DNA of 41,504 bases, from NCBI RefSeq assembly GCF_004785645.1, contig NZ_SRPE01000018.1, forward strand, positions 1 to 41,504, read 5' to 3'. Positions 7,533 through 16,377 of this stretch are shown in pieces (positions within the stretch are counted from its first letter, which is position 1; every line of letters begins with the position of its first letter). The position numbers and the translations under genes were made by a program. Under the pieces are notes generated by a model. The model was not told the origin of the DNA. It saw only the letters and a program-made list of their open reading frames with translations, and ran no database searches. This DNA comes from Empedobacter tilapiae. Lineage in GTDB: Bacteria; Bacteroidota; Bacteroidia; Flavobacteriales; Weeksellaceae.

Positions 7533-8840
7533 ATGCAATTAAAACAAACAAAATCTTTCAGCAAAAAAATAAATCTACAGTTACATCTGTTATTTAGACA
7601 ATTTCCTGCAATTCTTTATATTTTAAAATGGGTATGTTTATGTTCTCTTATAGGACTGTGTGTAGGGAGTGCTTCGGCAGGTTTTCTTCAATCATTAAAT
7701 TGGGTTACAAATTATCGTGAAAATCATTTATGGTTAATTGCATTTTTACCGATTGGTGGTTTCTCTATTGGTTTACTCTATTACTATTTTGGTAAAAACA
7801 TTGAAGCTGGAAATAATTTACTTATTGACACAATACATAATCCAAAGGAAATAATTCCTTTTAGGATGGCTCCGTTTGTATTTATAGGAACACTTGTTAC
7901 CCATATGTTTGGAGGCTCAGCAGGTAGAGAAGGAACTGCATTACAAATGGCAGGAGCAATTGCAGATCAATTTAGTAAACCATTTCGATTGATAGAATAT
8001 GAGCGAAAAATTTTAATTATTTCAGCCATTTCAGCTGGTTTTGGTTCAGTGTTTGGCACACCATTAGCAGGAGCCATTTTTGGTTTAGAAGTTTTTTTAA
8101 TAGGACGATTAAAATACGATGCTATTTTTCCTGCATTTTTGTCCGCAATTATAGCTGATTTAGTTACCAAACTTTGGCAAACTGAGCATACACATTATCA
8201 TATCGATTTTGTTCCTGAAATTTCATTTCTCAACATTTTTTTTACCATTATAGCAGGTGTTATTTTTGGTATATGTGCAGCAACATTTAGTAAATCTATG
8301 CATAAGACAAGTGCTATTTTTAAATCAAAAATAAGTTTTCCACCTTTTCGTCCTTTAGTAGGAGGTACAATCGTAGCTCTTGCAGTTTGGATAATTGGTA
8401 CCACAAAATATATTGGTTTGGGCGTACCAACAATTGTTGAATCTTTTGAAGAGCAATTGCCAGCGTATGACTTTCTATTGAAAATGATTTTTACCATTTT
8501 AACACTCTCAGCAGGTTTTAAAGGAGGAGAGGTAACACCTTTGTTTTTTATTGGAGCTACTTTGGGGAGTGCAATAAGTATTTTTATCCCATTACCGATT
8601 GGACTTTTAGCAGGAATGGGGTTTGTTGCAGTTTTTGCAGGAGCAACAAATACGCCGTTAGCTTGTAGTATTATGGCACTTGAACTTTTTGGTGTTGATT
8701 GTGGAGTATATGCTGCTATTGCGTGTGTTGTTGCATATTTGATTTCTGGTAACAACAGTATTTATAATAAACAAATGATTGGTGAACCAAAGTATAAGAG
8801 ATTTTTAAATCAAAAAGGTAAACGATTAAATGAACTCTAA
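7533..8840 (+). CDS. CLC-type fluoride/proton antiporter
   Basis: The 435-residue membrane protein has the CLC fold: about ten hydrophobic segments, with GGSAGREGTALQM at 127-139. Glu133 is the gating glutamate, in the GREGT form rather than the GKEGP usual in chloride CLCs. EAGNNLLID (91-99) stands where chloride CLCs have GSGIP, so the chloride-coordinating Ser is missing; this change is typical of fluoride-exporting CLC-F proteins. A second conserved region reads SAGFKGGEVTPLFFIGA. It would export fluoride from the cytoplasm in exchange for protons. The fluoride riboswitch upstream supports this directly. The next gene starts inside its last codons. Often labelled eriC or voltage-gated chloride channel in annotations. 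Confidence 0.92.
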   Translation: MQLKQTKSFSKKINLQLHLLFRQFPAILYILKWVCLCSLIGLCVGSASAGFLQSLNWVTNYRENHLWLIAFLPIGGFSIGLLYYYFGKNIEAGNNLLIDTIHNPKEIIPFRMAPFVFIGTLVTHMFGGSAGREGTALQMAGAIADQFSKPFRLIEYERKILIISAISAGFGSVFGTPLAGAIFGLEVFLIGRLKYDAIFPAFLSAIIADLVTKLWQTEHTHYHIDFVPEISFLNIFFTIIAGVIFGICAATFSKSMHKTSAIFKSKISFPPFRPLVGGTIVALAVWIIGTTKYIGLGVPTIVESFEEQLPAYDFLLKMIFTILTLSAGFKGGEVTPLFFIGATLGSAISIFIPLPIGLLAGMGFVAVFAGATNTPLACSIMALELFGVDCGVYAAIACVVAYLISGNNSIYNKQMIGEPKYKRFLNQKGKRLNEL

Positions 8841-9123
8841 AAACAATTACATGAACTCAGAATTACATAATATAAATATAGTGAGAATATATTTTAGTTA
8901 TGGACAGCAAGCCAAAGGACAGTCTTTTTGGCAAAGACTTTGGAATAATAATTTAGGTCAATTACTTTTGAAAAGAGCAAAAGAAATGAACATTAACGAA
9001 GCAGCAATCTTTGTAGCTAAAGCAGGTTACTTGCACAATGATAACATTAGTTTTAATAGTTCAGAAATTCCATCAAACAAGAACCTTGTTTGCCTTGAAC
9101 TTATTGATACACCTAAAATTTGA
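8830..9123 (+). CDS. DUF190-like small protein of the fluoride operon
   Basis: This 97-residue protein starts at an ATG inside the last 11 bases of the antiporter gene (a second ATG lies at 8851), a layout that suggests translational coupling. From residue ~16 the sequence VRIYFSYGQ, then LLKRAKEMNINEAAIFVAKA and a CLELIDTPKI ending, follows the layout of DUF190 proteins (ferredoxin-like, PII/CutA-like fold), which commonly neighbour fluoride exporters of the CrcB/Fluc type. The similarity is recognised by eye and is moderate. DUF190 genes with a CLC exporter are less familiar to me. Its role in fluoride resistance is inferred only from the operon. No membrane segment or signal peptide is present, so it is cytoplasmic. 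Confidence 0.7.
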   Translation: MNSKNNYMNSELHNINIVRIYFSYGQQAKGQSFWQRLWNNNLGQLLLKRAKEMNINEAAIFVAKAGYLHNDNISFNSSEIPSNKNLVCLELIDTPKI

Positions 9124-9318
9124 AAAATTACTTAATACAAAACAAAGCATTACTTTCTGATACAAATATTATTTTGTTTAATGAGAGTAGTTTTAAATTA
9201 TCACAATAGAATAAGAAGAAAAGTGAAAATACAGATGTCAATCGTATTTTCAGAAACATTTATATTAAACTTAGTTAATTGATATATTAGCGAAATTATA
9301 TCGAATTATCGTCAAACT

Positions 9319-9858
9319 ATGAAATTTATAAAAGGTTGCCTTCTTACATTACTAATTTTTATTACTGCAATAACTTCTCTGATTTATTTTTACAATCTTA
9401 AATTATCAAAAGAACTGATTAAAGAAAACGAAAAAACTAAAAATTCTTTACTTGCTTACAAAGACAAAATGTCTGAAAGAAATAAATTAATCCTTAATTC
9501 TGATGTTTCTGATAGTCTAAAAGTTTTAGCAAAAAAATCGGATTCAATCATCAAAAATTCTAATAAAATAAATGATAATTTATGGACAGAATATAAGATT
9601 AATCAGAAACTTTATGATGATAAAAAGTTCAAAAAACTAAATGAAGAATTGAACGAAAAATATAGTCAATATAACTCAGATGCACAGCAATTTAATTTTC
9701 GCTGGCTTTCATTTCCTTTAAATATTGTTTTATCTAATAATAACCTTAGAAGTTATGATAATATGTATACAATTGATTATGGAATAGATAATTCCGAAAA
9801 TATGATAAAACGTAAAAAAGTTGATCATTGGATTGAAACTGGAGAAGTAACAAAATAG
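9319..9858 (+). CDS. LemA-like membrane-anchored protein
   Basis: The 179-residue protein has one N-terminal membrane helix (residues ~7-25) followed by a long, highly charged helical region (KENEKTKNSLLAYKDKMSER onward). Near 115-150 the stretch YNSDAQQFNFRWLSFPLNIV and a following Tyr-rich segment resemble the end of LemA family proteins, where a helical bundle ends in a FPxN motif. It is shorter at the N-terminal core than classic LemA (about 190 residues), and I count this only as LemA-like. It is monocistronic, with a terminator at 9922. The function of the family is poorly known (cell-envelope association). A coiled-coil anchored protein of other origin cannot be excluded. Confidence 0.55.
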   Translation: MKFIKGCLLTLLIFITAITSLIYFYNLKLSKELIKENEKTKNSLLAYKDKMSERNKLILNSDVSDSLKVLAKKSDSIIKNSNKINDNLWTEYKINQKLYDDKKFKKLNEELNEKYSQYNSDAQQFNFRWLSFPLNIVLSNNNLRSYDNMYTIDYGIDNSENMIKRKKVDHWIETGEVTK

Positions 9859-9921
9859 AAACTTTTACTGAAAAGTGGAACTACTGTACAAGTATAAAAA
9901 AAGTAAAAAATTAAAATATAG

Positions 9922-9958
9922 AACCTTATTTAAGTCTTTTTAAACGAGGTTTTTTTTT
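9922..9958 (+). terminator. Terminator after the LemA-like gene
   Basis: AACCT pairs with AGGTT around an inner TTTAA/TTTAAA pairing, followed by a run of nine T. Confidence 0.75.
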
Positions 9959-10067
9959 GTTCTCTATAATAGTTTATCATTAATGAATATAGATAAGAAA
10001 ATATAAACTAAATTGAATTGTTTATTTAATTGATTTGAAATAAATTTAGATAATAAAATAATTCATT

Positions 10068-10367
10068 ATGGATAAATCGTCTAGTTTAAATAACATTCAT
10101 GCAAATGACAAGAATGTTGGAGCGATAAGTATTTTCAAAGGAGAATCAAGTAACGTAACATCAATTCAATTATTGGAAAAAAGTGTTTTAAAAGAGCATA
10201 GTACAAAAATTCCTGCACTGCTTTTATGTGTTACTGGAAAAGTGTTGTATTTAGATGAAAATGAACAAAAAATAGAATTAAGCTCTAGTGAATATATAAC
10301 CATCGAACCAAATGTTATACATAAGTTAGAGGCGTTAGAAAATAGTCAGTTGATTTTAGTAAAATAG
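10068..10367 (+). CDS. Small cupin-domain protein
   Basis: A 99-residue single-domain cupin. The beta strands are visible as LLEKSVLKEHSTKIPALLLC, VTGKVLYLDENEQKIEL, then SSSEYITIEPNVIHKLEAL. The first motif retains His (KEHSTK) and the second the PNVIHKLEA His, but the usual HxH pair is reduced, so metal binding is uncertain. Next come a CopD-like membrane protein (104 bases on) and a Crp/Fnr regulator on the same strand. The three may form one stress-response group, though gaps of 100-200 bases leave room for separate promoters. Function unknown. Confidence 0.75.
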   Translation: MDKSSSLNNIHANDKNVGAISIFKGESSNVTSIQLLEKSVLKEHSTKIPALLLCVTGKVLYLDENEQKIELSSSEYITIEPNVIHKLEALENSQLILVK

Positions 10368-10471
10368 GATCTCAAAAATAACTTCATTAGAATGTAAAAA
10401 CATAACGATGATGTTGTAAATTATAAACTTGTACAAAATCTTGAATATAAATTATGTTAACTTAAACAAAT

Positions 10472-10924
10472 ATGCACGAATTACATTTATTATTAATTTT
10501 CCATTTAATAGGAGCTACGATATGGGTAGGAGGTCATATTATATTAAGTTTAGTTATTTTACCACAAGTATGGAAAGAAAAGTCGGTAGAAAAGTTATTT
10601 TCTTTTGAAAGTAAATACGAACGTATTGGACTTCCAGCCTTGTTAGTCATGGTAATTACAGGGATAAGAATGTCCTATATCTATATCATAAAAATTAGTA
10701 ATTGGTTTAATTTCGAAAATCCAATTGAACGTGTTGTTTCTTTAAAACTGATATGCCTAGCTACAATTGTATTATTCGCTTTGAGTGCACAATTTTATGT
10801 ACTTCCTCGTTTAAAAACAGATAATACAAAACTTCCTCTAATGACATTTCACATCATAGCCGTGACAACAATTAGTATACTAATGTTAATTCTTGGTAGC
10901 TTCGTACGATATGGTGGAATCTAG
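10472..10924 (+). CDS. CopD-like four-helix membrane protein
   Basis: The 150-residue protein has four membrane helices (about 5-28, 52-72, 88-110, 125-147). Helix 1 carries HLIGATIWVGGHI, the histidine/WxGGH signature of CopD and related haem- or copper-binding membrane proteins. FHIIAVTTISILMLILGSFV forms the last helix, with a conserved His. It is the size of stand-alone CopD-domain proteins rather than the longer CopD of copper operons. No copper gene lies nearby; the neighbours are a small cupin and a Crp/Fnr regulator. Copper or haem binding is a family-level inference. Confidence 0.75.
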   Translation: MHELHLLLIFHLIGATIWVGGHIILSLVILPQVWKEKSVEKLFSFESKYERIGLPALLVMVITGIRMSYIYIIKISNWFNFENPIERVVSLKLICLATIVLFALSAQFYVLPRLKTDNTKLPLMTFHIIAVTTISILMLILGSFVRYGGI

Positions 10925-11123
10925 TTAAACTTGCTTATTTTACTTCGAGAAAAAATGACGTCTAACATTAATATTTCACAAAAACGGACTGAAACTAAAT
11001 TTTTGACTTAGCATTTTCAAATCTTAAAATTGGTTTTCTAAAAACAATAAATTAATTTAGTTTTTGAAAATAAAATTAGCTCGAACACTATCTGCAATTT
11101 TCAAATAGAACTTAACCAGCAAA

Positions 11124-11687
11124 ATGGATATTGATCAAATTATAGATAAAATTTATCCTCTTTCAGCTAAATCCAAACTTATGCTAGAAGAGAATATTAT
11201 TGAAGTTAGTTTTCCTAAGCATCATATGATAATCCGTGCTGATAAAATTGAAAAAAACATTTATTTTATTAAAAAAGGGATAGCTCGAACTTTTTCTAAT
11301 ATAGGAGAGAACGAAATTACCTTTTCATTTGGAAAAGAAGGCGATACAATTGCTTCGTTGAGAAGTTATATTATCAATCAAAAAGGATATGAAAACATTG
11401 AACTACTAGAAGATTGCAATCTTTACGAATTGAATACTGCGAACCTTCAAAATCTTTTTAAAGAAAATATTGAGATAGCCAATTGGGGTAGAAAGTTAGC
11501 AGAAAATGAACTTTTAAAGGCGGAAGAAAGACTTATATCTAGACAATTTGGAACAGCAACAGATCGATATATCGAATTAATAAAAAACTATCCTGGCTTA
11601 ATTCAAAGGGTTCAACTTGGTCACATCGCCTCTTATTTAGGTATAACACAAGTAAGTCTAAGCCGTATTAGAACAAATGTAAGATAG
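11124..11687 (+). CDS. Crp/Fnr family transcriptional regulator
   Basis: A 187-residue regulator with a cyclic-nucleotide-binding-like beta roll at residues ~20-110 (IIRADKIEKNIYFIKKGIAR, then FSFGKEGDTIASL) and a winged HTH at the C-terminus (HIASYLGITQVSLSRIRTN, ~168-187). This is the common Bacteroidetes Crp/Fnr form, in which the cAMP-contact residues are not conserved and no Fe-S cysteines are present, so the effector is unknown. The protein ends right after the recognition helix. It follows the cupin and CopD-like genes, which are candidate targets, and precedes two acetyltransferase genes. Confidence 0.88.
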   Translation: MDIDQIIDKIYPLSAKSKLMLEENIIEVSFPKHHMIIRADKIEKNIYFIKKGIARTFSNIGENEITFSFGKEGDTIASLRSYIINQKGYENIELLEDCNLYELNTANLQNLFKENIEIANWGRKLAENELLKAEERLISRQFGTATDRYIELIKNYPGLIQRVQLGHIASYLGITQVSLSRIRTNVR

Positions 11688-11758
11688 GATCCATTTTTTA
11701 TCATTTGTATAATTTTTTTTCAGACCATATTCAGAATTTTGTTTAAAATTTAGAACTA

Positions 11759-12214
11759 ATGAATGTAACGATTAGAAAAGCTGAAGAAAAAGACAGTGAA
11801 AATATTTGGAACTTAATGAAAGAATTAGCTGTTTTTGAAAAATACAGTAAAAATTTTGCTATTACTCCTGAAATAGTGAAAGTAAGTGGTTTTCAAAAAA
11901 ATCCACCAGACTTCTATTGTTTTGTTGCTGAATGCAATGAACAGATTACAGGTATTCTCGTATACTATTTTCTTCCTTATACAATACAAAACCGACCAGC
12001 CATTTATATGAAAGAACTATATGTTGACGAGAATTATCGAGGACATAAAATTGGTGAACAACTGATGAATGCTTTAAAAATTGAAGCTGAACAAAACAAT
12101 TGTAATCAAATAAAATGGACAGTTGCGCCTTGGAACAAAGCAGGACAAAAATTCTACGAACGTTTGGGTGCGACAGAAAATAATGAGTGGCTTAACTATG
12201 AATGGAATGTTTGA
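11759..12214 (+). CDS. GNAT N-acetyltransferase, diamine acetyltransferase-like
   Basis: A 151-residue single-domain GNAT enzyme. IRKAEEKDSENIWNLMKELA opens the fold. AIYMKELYVDENYRGHKIGE includes the acetyl-CoA pyrophosphate loop (RGHKIG), and WNKAGQKFYERLGA is motif B. The order and the ELAVFEKY and ELYV segments resemble the spermidine/diamine N1-acetyltransferase (SAT) group. The substrate is therefore probably a polyamine, a thialysine-like amine or another primary amine, not established here. The next GNAT gene starts 3 bases after its stop, so the two are co-transcribed up to the strong terminator at 12772. Confidence 0.87.
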   Translation: MNVTIRKAEEKDSENIWNLMKELAVFEKYSKNFAITPEIVKVSGFQKNPPDFYCFVAECNEQITGILVYYFLPYTIQNRPAIYMKELYVDENYRGHKIGEQLMNALKIEAEQNNCNQIKWTVAPWNKAGQKFYERLGATENNEWLNYEWNV

Positions 12215-12217
12215 AAA

Positions 12218-12739
12218 ATGAAAACAGTAGAAATTTTAAAAATAAAAAAAGATGAAATTCTGCAATTACAAGAAATTGGCAGACGTACATTTTATGAAAC
12301 TTTTTCTGAAAGTAATACCGAAGAAAACATGAAAGATTATTTAGGTAAAGGTTTTTCCATTGATAAATTAACAACTGAATTAAATGACATAAACGCAGAG
12401 TTTTATTTTGCGAAAATTGACCAAGAAATAATTGGATATTTAAAGCTTAACTTCGGAGAATCGCAAACAGAAATCAAAGACGATAAAGCACTTGAAATTG
12501 AAAGAATTTATGTTTTAAAAGAATTTCATGGAAAAAAAGTTGGACAAATTCTATATAATAAAGCAATAGAAATTGCGAAACAAAAAAATGCAGATTATGT
12601 TTGGTTAGGCGTTTGGGAAGAGAACCAGAGAGCAATAAACTTTTATAAGAAAAACGGTTTTGTGGAGTTTGATAAACATATTTTTAAACTTGGAAATGAT
12701 GAGCAAACTGACATAATGATGAAACTTAAGCTAACTTAA
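12218..12739 (+). CDS. GNAT N-acetyltransferase, PaiA-like
   Basis: The 173-residue GNAT protein has the features of the PaiA-type polyamine acetyltransferases: RRTFYETFSESNTEENMKDY near the N-terminus, FYFAKIDQEIIGYLKLN, then LEIERIYVLKEFHGKKVGQI (acetyl-CoA loop FHGKKVG). Motif B reads NQRAINFYKKNGF. It lies 3 bases downstream of another amine-type acetyltransferase gene, so the pair probably works on related small amines. The terminator at 12772 ends the operon. Family assignment is good; the substrate is inferred. Confidence 0.87.
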   Translation: MKTVEILKIKKDEILQLQEIGRRTFYETFSESNTEENMKDYLGKGFSIDKLTTELNDINAEFYFAKIDQEIIGYLKLNFGESQTEIKDDKALEIERIYVLKEFHGKKVGQILYNKAIEIAKQKNADYVWLGVWEENQRAINFYKKNGFVEFDKHIFKLGNDEQTDIMMKLKLT

Positions 12740-12771
12740 ACTATTACAGCTAATAATACAATTTTAAAAAC

Positions 12772-12808
12772 AAAAAACCTCTTTAAAATCTTTTAAAGAG
12801 GTTTTTTT
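12772..12808 (+). terminator. Strong terminator after the GNAT pair
   Basis: Perfect stem AAAACCTCTTTAAAA / TTTTAAAGAGGTTTT with a 2-base centre, followed by a T run. Confidence 0.9.
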
Positions 12809-12912
12809 ATTTTACATGAACTATGATTTGTTTTTAAGTCTAAGATAGATAATATTTTATCCGATTATAACTCTAATTTACTTACTTTTATCTAATTGTA
12901 AACGTTTATTTT

Positions 12913-14529
12913 ATGGTGTTATTTAAAAAAATATTGGTTTTGAAATTTTTCTTACTGTTTATATTTTCTTATTCCCAAAGTTCTGTTTCTACACTTATGG
13001 ATAGTTTGGTAATTGCTAAAGACAAGAAACAAATAATTGATCTAAGTCTTAAAATTGCTGATGAACTAAAGACTGAGAACTTTACGAGATCTCAATATTA
13101 TATAAATTTAGCAAAAGAACATACCGAAAAACTAAATACCGATGCTTCTTGGAAAGATTTTTATGATAAAACAAAAAAAATTTATTTTGATATAGATGCA
13201 CTCGATTTGTTTCAGGAAGCACTTTTATCAGAGTATAATTTATACAAAAATACAAACGAAGAAAAACGTTATAAACTAGAAACACAGTTAGCTATTCTCT
13301 ATTCTCGACTAAACGACAAAAAGATAGCGCTTTATTATTTCAATAAACTTTGGAAGCATTATAGTGACAATAAAGAGTATTATTTTATGGCGCAAACCAA
13401 AACGAATATTGGAAATACTTATCTAAATTTTGACGATGCGAAAGAATCTTTAATTTATTTTTTTGATGCGTTAGAATTACTAAAATATTCTCCGAAAGAA
13501 GAGTTAGAAATTACAATCTATACCAATATAGGTAGAGCTTACAGTAAGCTGAATGAAAATACGAAGGCATTAGAATATCTGTTAAAATCAGAACAAAGAA
13601 TAAACAAAAATACAACTGCAGACACAAAATCTTGGATATACTTGTGCCTTGCTCAACTTTATATACAAACCAAGAATGCAGATCAAGCAATATATTTTGC
13701 GAAAAAATCAGAAAATTTTGAACTTACACATAATACTTTTAGTCAGAAAGATCTTTTGGAAACCCTTTATAAGGCTTATTTATTAAAAAAAGATTATAAA
13801 GAAGCTGCACATTATTTTAGTCAATATGATAAAGTTCGAGAAAATCTCAATATCGAATCTAAAGCAGTTAATGTTGAAAAGATAAAAATTGATTATAATA
13901 ACAAAATTAAAGCCCAACAACAAGAAATAATAAATAATAATAAAAATTCTTCTCTTATAATTACTATTTGTATCCTGATTATTTTGTTGTTAATTTTTTC
14001 AATTCTGATTATACGTTATAAAAATAGAATTTCAAAAATAAAATTAGAACACGAATTAAAACTATATAGAGAAACTGAATTAAAACATCAACTTGAAATT
14101 CGAAACAAAGAATTAGCAGTAAAAACAATAAAAGAAACGGAACAAAAAGAACTTTTCCAATATTTGATGACTGATCTAAAAAAAATACAATCTAATGTCG
14201 AAGAAAAAGATACCAAAAATTCCGTGAATTATGTTATCAATATGCTACATCATAACTCTCATATTAACAATTGGGAAGAATTTGAGTTAAGATTTTCTAA
14301 TGTTTATGAATCATTTTATCAAAATCTTAATCATTCTCATCCAAATCTCAGTAATATGGATAAAAGAATTTGTGCATTGATAAAACTCAACCTTTCTACT
14401 AAAGAAATTGCAAATATTACGAAATCTACTGTTCGATCTATAGAAAATTCTAGAACTAGACTTCGAAAAAAAATGGGTTTAACGAATAGTAAAACTGATC
14501 TTAATAAATATTTGACAGATTTAAATTGA
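12913..14529 (+). CDS. Membrane TPR regulator with C-terminal HTH (copy 1)
   Basis: The 538-residue protein starts with a signal peptide ending near SYSQ. A periplasmic set of TPR-like helix pairs follows (~60-320; for example AKESLIYFFDALELLKYSPK, then NIGRAYSKLNENTKALEYLL). A membrane helix (~348-368, IITICILIILLLIFSILII), a coiled coil and a cytoplasmic LuxR/GerE-like HTH complete it (MDKRICALIKLNLSTKEIAN, then RSIENSRTRLRKKMGL). It is therefore a one-piece sensor-regulator whose sensing part lies in the periplasm. The secreted-protein gene starting at 14685 is the likely target. Copies 2 and 3 in this window share the architecture; copy 2 is clearly closest (shared LNIE-KAVNVE motif before the helix). 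The signal sensed is unknown. Confidence 0.85.
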   Translation: MVLFKKILVLKFFLLFIFSYSQSSVSTLMDSLVIAKDKKQIIDLSLKIADELKTENFTRSQYYINLAKEHTEKLNTDASWKDFYDKTKKIYFDIDALDLFQEALLSEYNLYKNTNEEKRYKLETQLAILYSRLNDKKIALYYFNKLWKHYSDNKEYYFMAQTKTNIGNTYLNFDDAKESLIYFFDALELLKYSPKEELEITIYTNIGRAYSKLNENTKALEYLLKSEQRINKNTTADTKSWIYLCLAQLYIQTKNADQAIYFAKKSENFELTHNTFSQKDLLETLYKAYLLKKDYKEAAHYFSQYDKVRENLNIESKAVNVEKIKIDYNNKIKAQQQEIINNNKNSSLIITICILIILLLIFSILIIRYKNRISKIKLEHELKLYRETELKHQLEIRNKELAVKTIKETEQKELFQYLMTDLKKIQSNVEEKDTKNSVNYVINMLHHNSHINNWEEFELRFSNVYESFYQNLNHSHPNLSNMDKRICALIKLNLSTKEIANITKSTVRSIENSRTRLRKKMGLTNSKTDLNKYLTDLN

Positions 14530-14568
14530 TTTTATAACTATCAATATATGAGTTGATTGATGTTTTTT

Positions 14569-14628
14569 GAGTAGTAATTGAGCATTAAAAAAATAGGTCT
14601 GAGTAGTAATATAACATCACTTTTTTTG
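14569..14628 (+). promoter_or_regulatory. Repeat-bearing promoter region before secreted gene 1
   Basis: GAGTAG (14569) is followed 11 bases on by GAGCAT (14580), then TAGGT (14594-14598) and TTTG (14625-14628). TGAGTAGTAAT itself recurs exactly 32 bases later (14568 and 14600). Repeats one or three helical turns apart suggest an activator site. The layout matches 37669 and 39771, except that TTTG lies 4 bases further from AGG. Confidence 0.5.
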
Positions 14629-14684
14629 CAAACTAAAACTTCAATTACAAGATTTGTATCGAATCACAAAATTTGATATTAAAA

Positions 14685-15959
14685 ATGAAAAAAATTCTAT
14701 TATTAGGTTTTATCCTATTATTCCAGACTGTATTTTCTCAAACTATAAATAGATTTGAGAATAAAATTAAGGCTCAGAAAACAATTACAAAAGGATGTCT
14801 TACAAATTATTTTGACGGACCATTCCCTGAAGAAACATTCACACCTTCTTGCGATGGAAGAGAAGAGCAAATTTTTACTGCAGCAATGCATAGCACTTAC
14901 TCAAATGTTAAAGTAACGGCAAATGTAGAGTATACATTTATAGTTTATCCAAATGATCCTACCAATACGTTTATTACTATTTCAAATGAAGCTGGAACCG
15001 AAATCTATGCATCAGGTTATGATTTAATCAATTGGACTCCTTCCAAAGATGAAGTAGTTAGATATTATGTACATTTAGATGATACATGTACTAATTCTAA
15101 TTATTCAGTGAAAAAATATATCAGATGCGGTGCAATACCACCAGAACCCGAATATAATTGTGACCAATCGTATGACGGACCATTTTGGGCAGGTTGTTCA
15201 ATAAGTGGTGATGCAGGATACTTAATAGCAGATGATTTTTTTATACCAAAAGATTCGGAAATATTTAAATTAAAAACATTAAAATATTTAATAGTTCCAT
15301 TGATAGGAAAAGAGGATTTTAAAAACTTTACGATTGAAATTAGAGAAGATAAGAACAACTCTCCAGGAGAAATTATCAAGTCATACGAAAATATTACAGC
15401 AACTGAAGTTATACAACATACCGAAACATTTCTTGATTATCCTACTTTTTGGACTACACTTACAATTCCTAATGGTGGTATAGAATTACCTGTAAATAAA
15501 GAAGAGAATAGCCGATATTGGGTAACAATTCAGGTTTGGTCTAAGGTTAAAGAAAACATTGCTGTTGCTGGATTTCATAGAATCAATGGTTGGGCTACAG
15601 CACCAACTTTCCAAAGTTTAGATAATCGTGAAACTTGGATTACAACTACTTATGAAGAAGATCCTGGCTTGGAAAGTATTTGGTCCTTCGATGCAGATTG
15701 CTCTAAATTAACAACTCAAGAATCTGAGAAACAAAAGCTCTCAATTTATCCAAATCCAGTGAAAGATTATTTAAAATTTACTTCAAAAAAATCAATAAAA
15801 GAATTGTCTATTTTGACCTATACAGGAGAAAAATTGATGACTTTTAAAGAATTTAAAGATAACCAAATTAACCTTTCTAATTTAAAAAGTGGAAACTATC
15901 TTGTGAAATTTACTTTAGAAAATGGAGTAATTGAAGTTTCAAAAATTATCAAAAAATAA
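14685..15959 (+). CDS. T9SS-secreted protein with C-terminal sorting domain (1)
   Basis: I start at the ATG at 14685 (424 residues); the frame is open to a TTG 12 bases earlier, but MKKILLLGFILLF is a typical signal peptide ending near FSQ. The last ~75 residues form a type A T9SS sorting domain: SIYPNPVKDYLKF, then LTYTGEKLMTFKEF and LKSGNYLVKFTLENG, ending in KIIKK. The middle holds two cysteine-containing beta-rich parts (C...YDGPF repeated near 46-52 and 160-166), suggesting two related domains with disulphides. There is no catalytic motif I recognise. It lies downstream of TPR regulator copy 1 with a repeat-bearing promoter between. Surface or extracellular role; ligand unknown. Confidence 0.85.
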   Translation: MKKILLLGFILLFQTVFSQTINRFENKIKAQKTITKGCLTNYFDGPFPEETFTPSCDGREEQIFTAAMHSTYSNVKVTANVEYTFIVYPNDPTNTFITISNEAGTEIYASGYDLINWTPSKDEVVRYYVHLDDTCTNSNYSVKKYIRCGAIPPEPEYNCDQSYDGPFWAGCSISGDAGYLIADDFFIPKDSEIFKLKTLKYLIVPLIGKEDFKNFTIEIREDKNNSPGEIIKSYENITATEVIQHTETFLDYPTFWTTLTIPNGGIELPVNKEENSRYWVTIQVWSKVKENIAVAGFHRINGWATAPTFQSLDNRETWITTTYEEDPGLESIWSFDADCSKLTTQESEKQKLSIYPNPVKDYLKFTSKKSIKELSILTYTGEKLMTFKEFKDNQINLSNLKSGNYLVKFTLENGVIEVSKIIKK

Positions 15960-15995
15960 TTTTTATCAAGACATATTAATTATCTTGATTAATAC

Positions 15996-16034
15996 AAACA
16001 GAAAAGAAACTCAATTAGAGTTTCTTTTCTGTTT
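15996..16034 (+). terminator. Terminator of secreted gene 1
   Basis: A perfect 17-base stem (AAACAGAAAAGAAACTC with its complement) around AATTA, the distal arm being T-rich. It lies 36 bases after the stop. Confidence 0.9.
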
Positions 16035-16081
16035 CAATTGGAATTTTTATATAAAACTGACTTATTTTATCACCTTTGAGA

Positions 16082-16109
16082 ATAAAAAAAGCCTTACAAT
16101 TGTAAGGAG
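16082..16109 (-). terminator. Minus-strand terminator after the RidA pseudogene
   Basis: The palindrome CCTTACAATTGTAAGG is followed on the minus strand by CTTTTTTTATT. It sits just after the end of the broken ridA-like gene and supports its former orientation. Confidence 0.75.
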
Positions 16110-16126
16110 GTTGATTCTTTTATGCT

Positions 16127-16377
16127 TTATAAAAGAATAATTAGAATTGTTCGGTTATAATTAGCAGCCCAAATCTCAATTTCTATTTTTAACTTCGGAA
16201 GTCCTCAAGCTGTTATATAAGCAATAGTCATTGAAGGGTATTTTAGACCAAATAATTTGTCTTATTCTCGTCGAAAAAATCCCAATCAATTTCTTCGGTT
16301 GACCATATATTTACTTTAGTAAAATGTTCGGGTGTTAAGTTTTGACTAATTTCCTTAAAATCATCTTCTCTTTGCAT
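16127..16377 (-). pseudogene. RidA/YjgF-family pseudogene
   Basis: Reading the minus strand from 16377, one frame gives TKVNIWSTEEIDWDFFDENK and then stops. A one-frame shift continues with KLFGLKYPSMTIAYITA, an in-frame TGA, then GLPKLKIEIEIWAANYN. Together these follow the C-terminal half of RidA family enamine/imine deaminases (VVKVNIWL...F...YFG...P..TIAYI.ALGLP.LKIEIEIWAA). The N-terminal half is missing, and there is at least one frameshift and one stop. The gene is dead but fairly recent, since the coding signal is still easy to read and its terminator at 16082 is intact. It is no longer linked to any pathway here. Confidence 0.8.

Noticed and set aside
8198-8755. 185-codon minus-strand frame within the CLC gene
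   Set aside because: It is a shadow of the antiporter's coding bias. Its residues are low-complexity and no regulatory signals precede it.
15931-16140. 69-codon frame after secreted gene 1
   Set aside because: It runs through a perfect terminator and a minus-strand terminator palindrome and overlaps the cargo gene's end.
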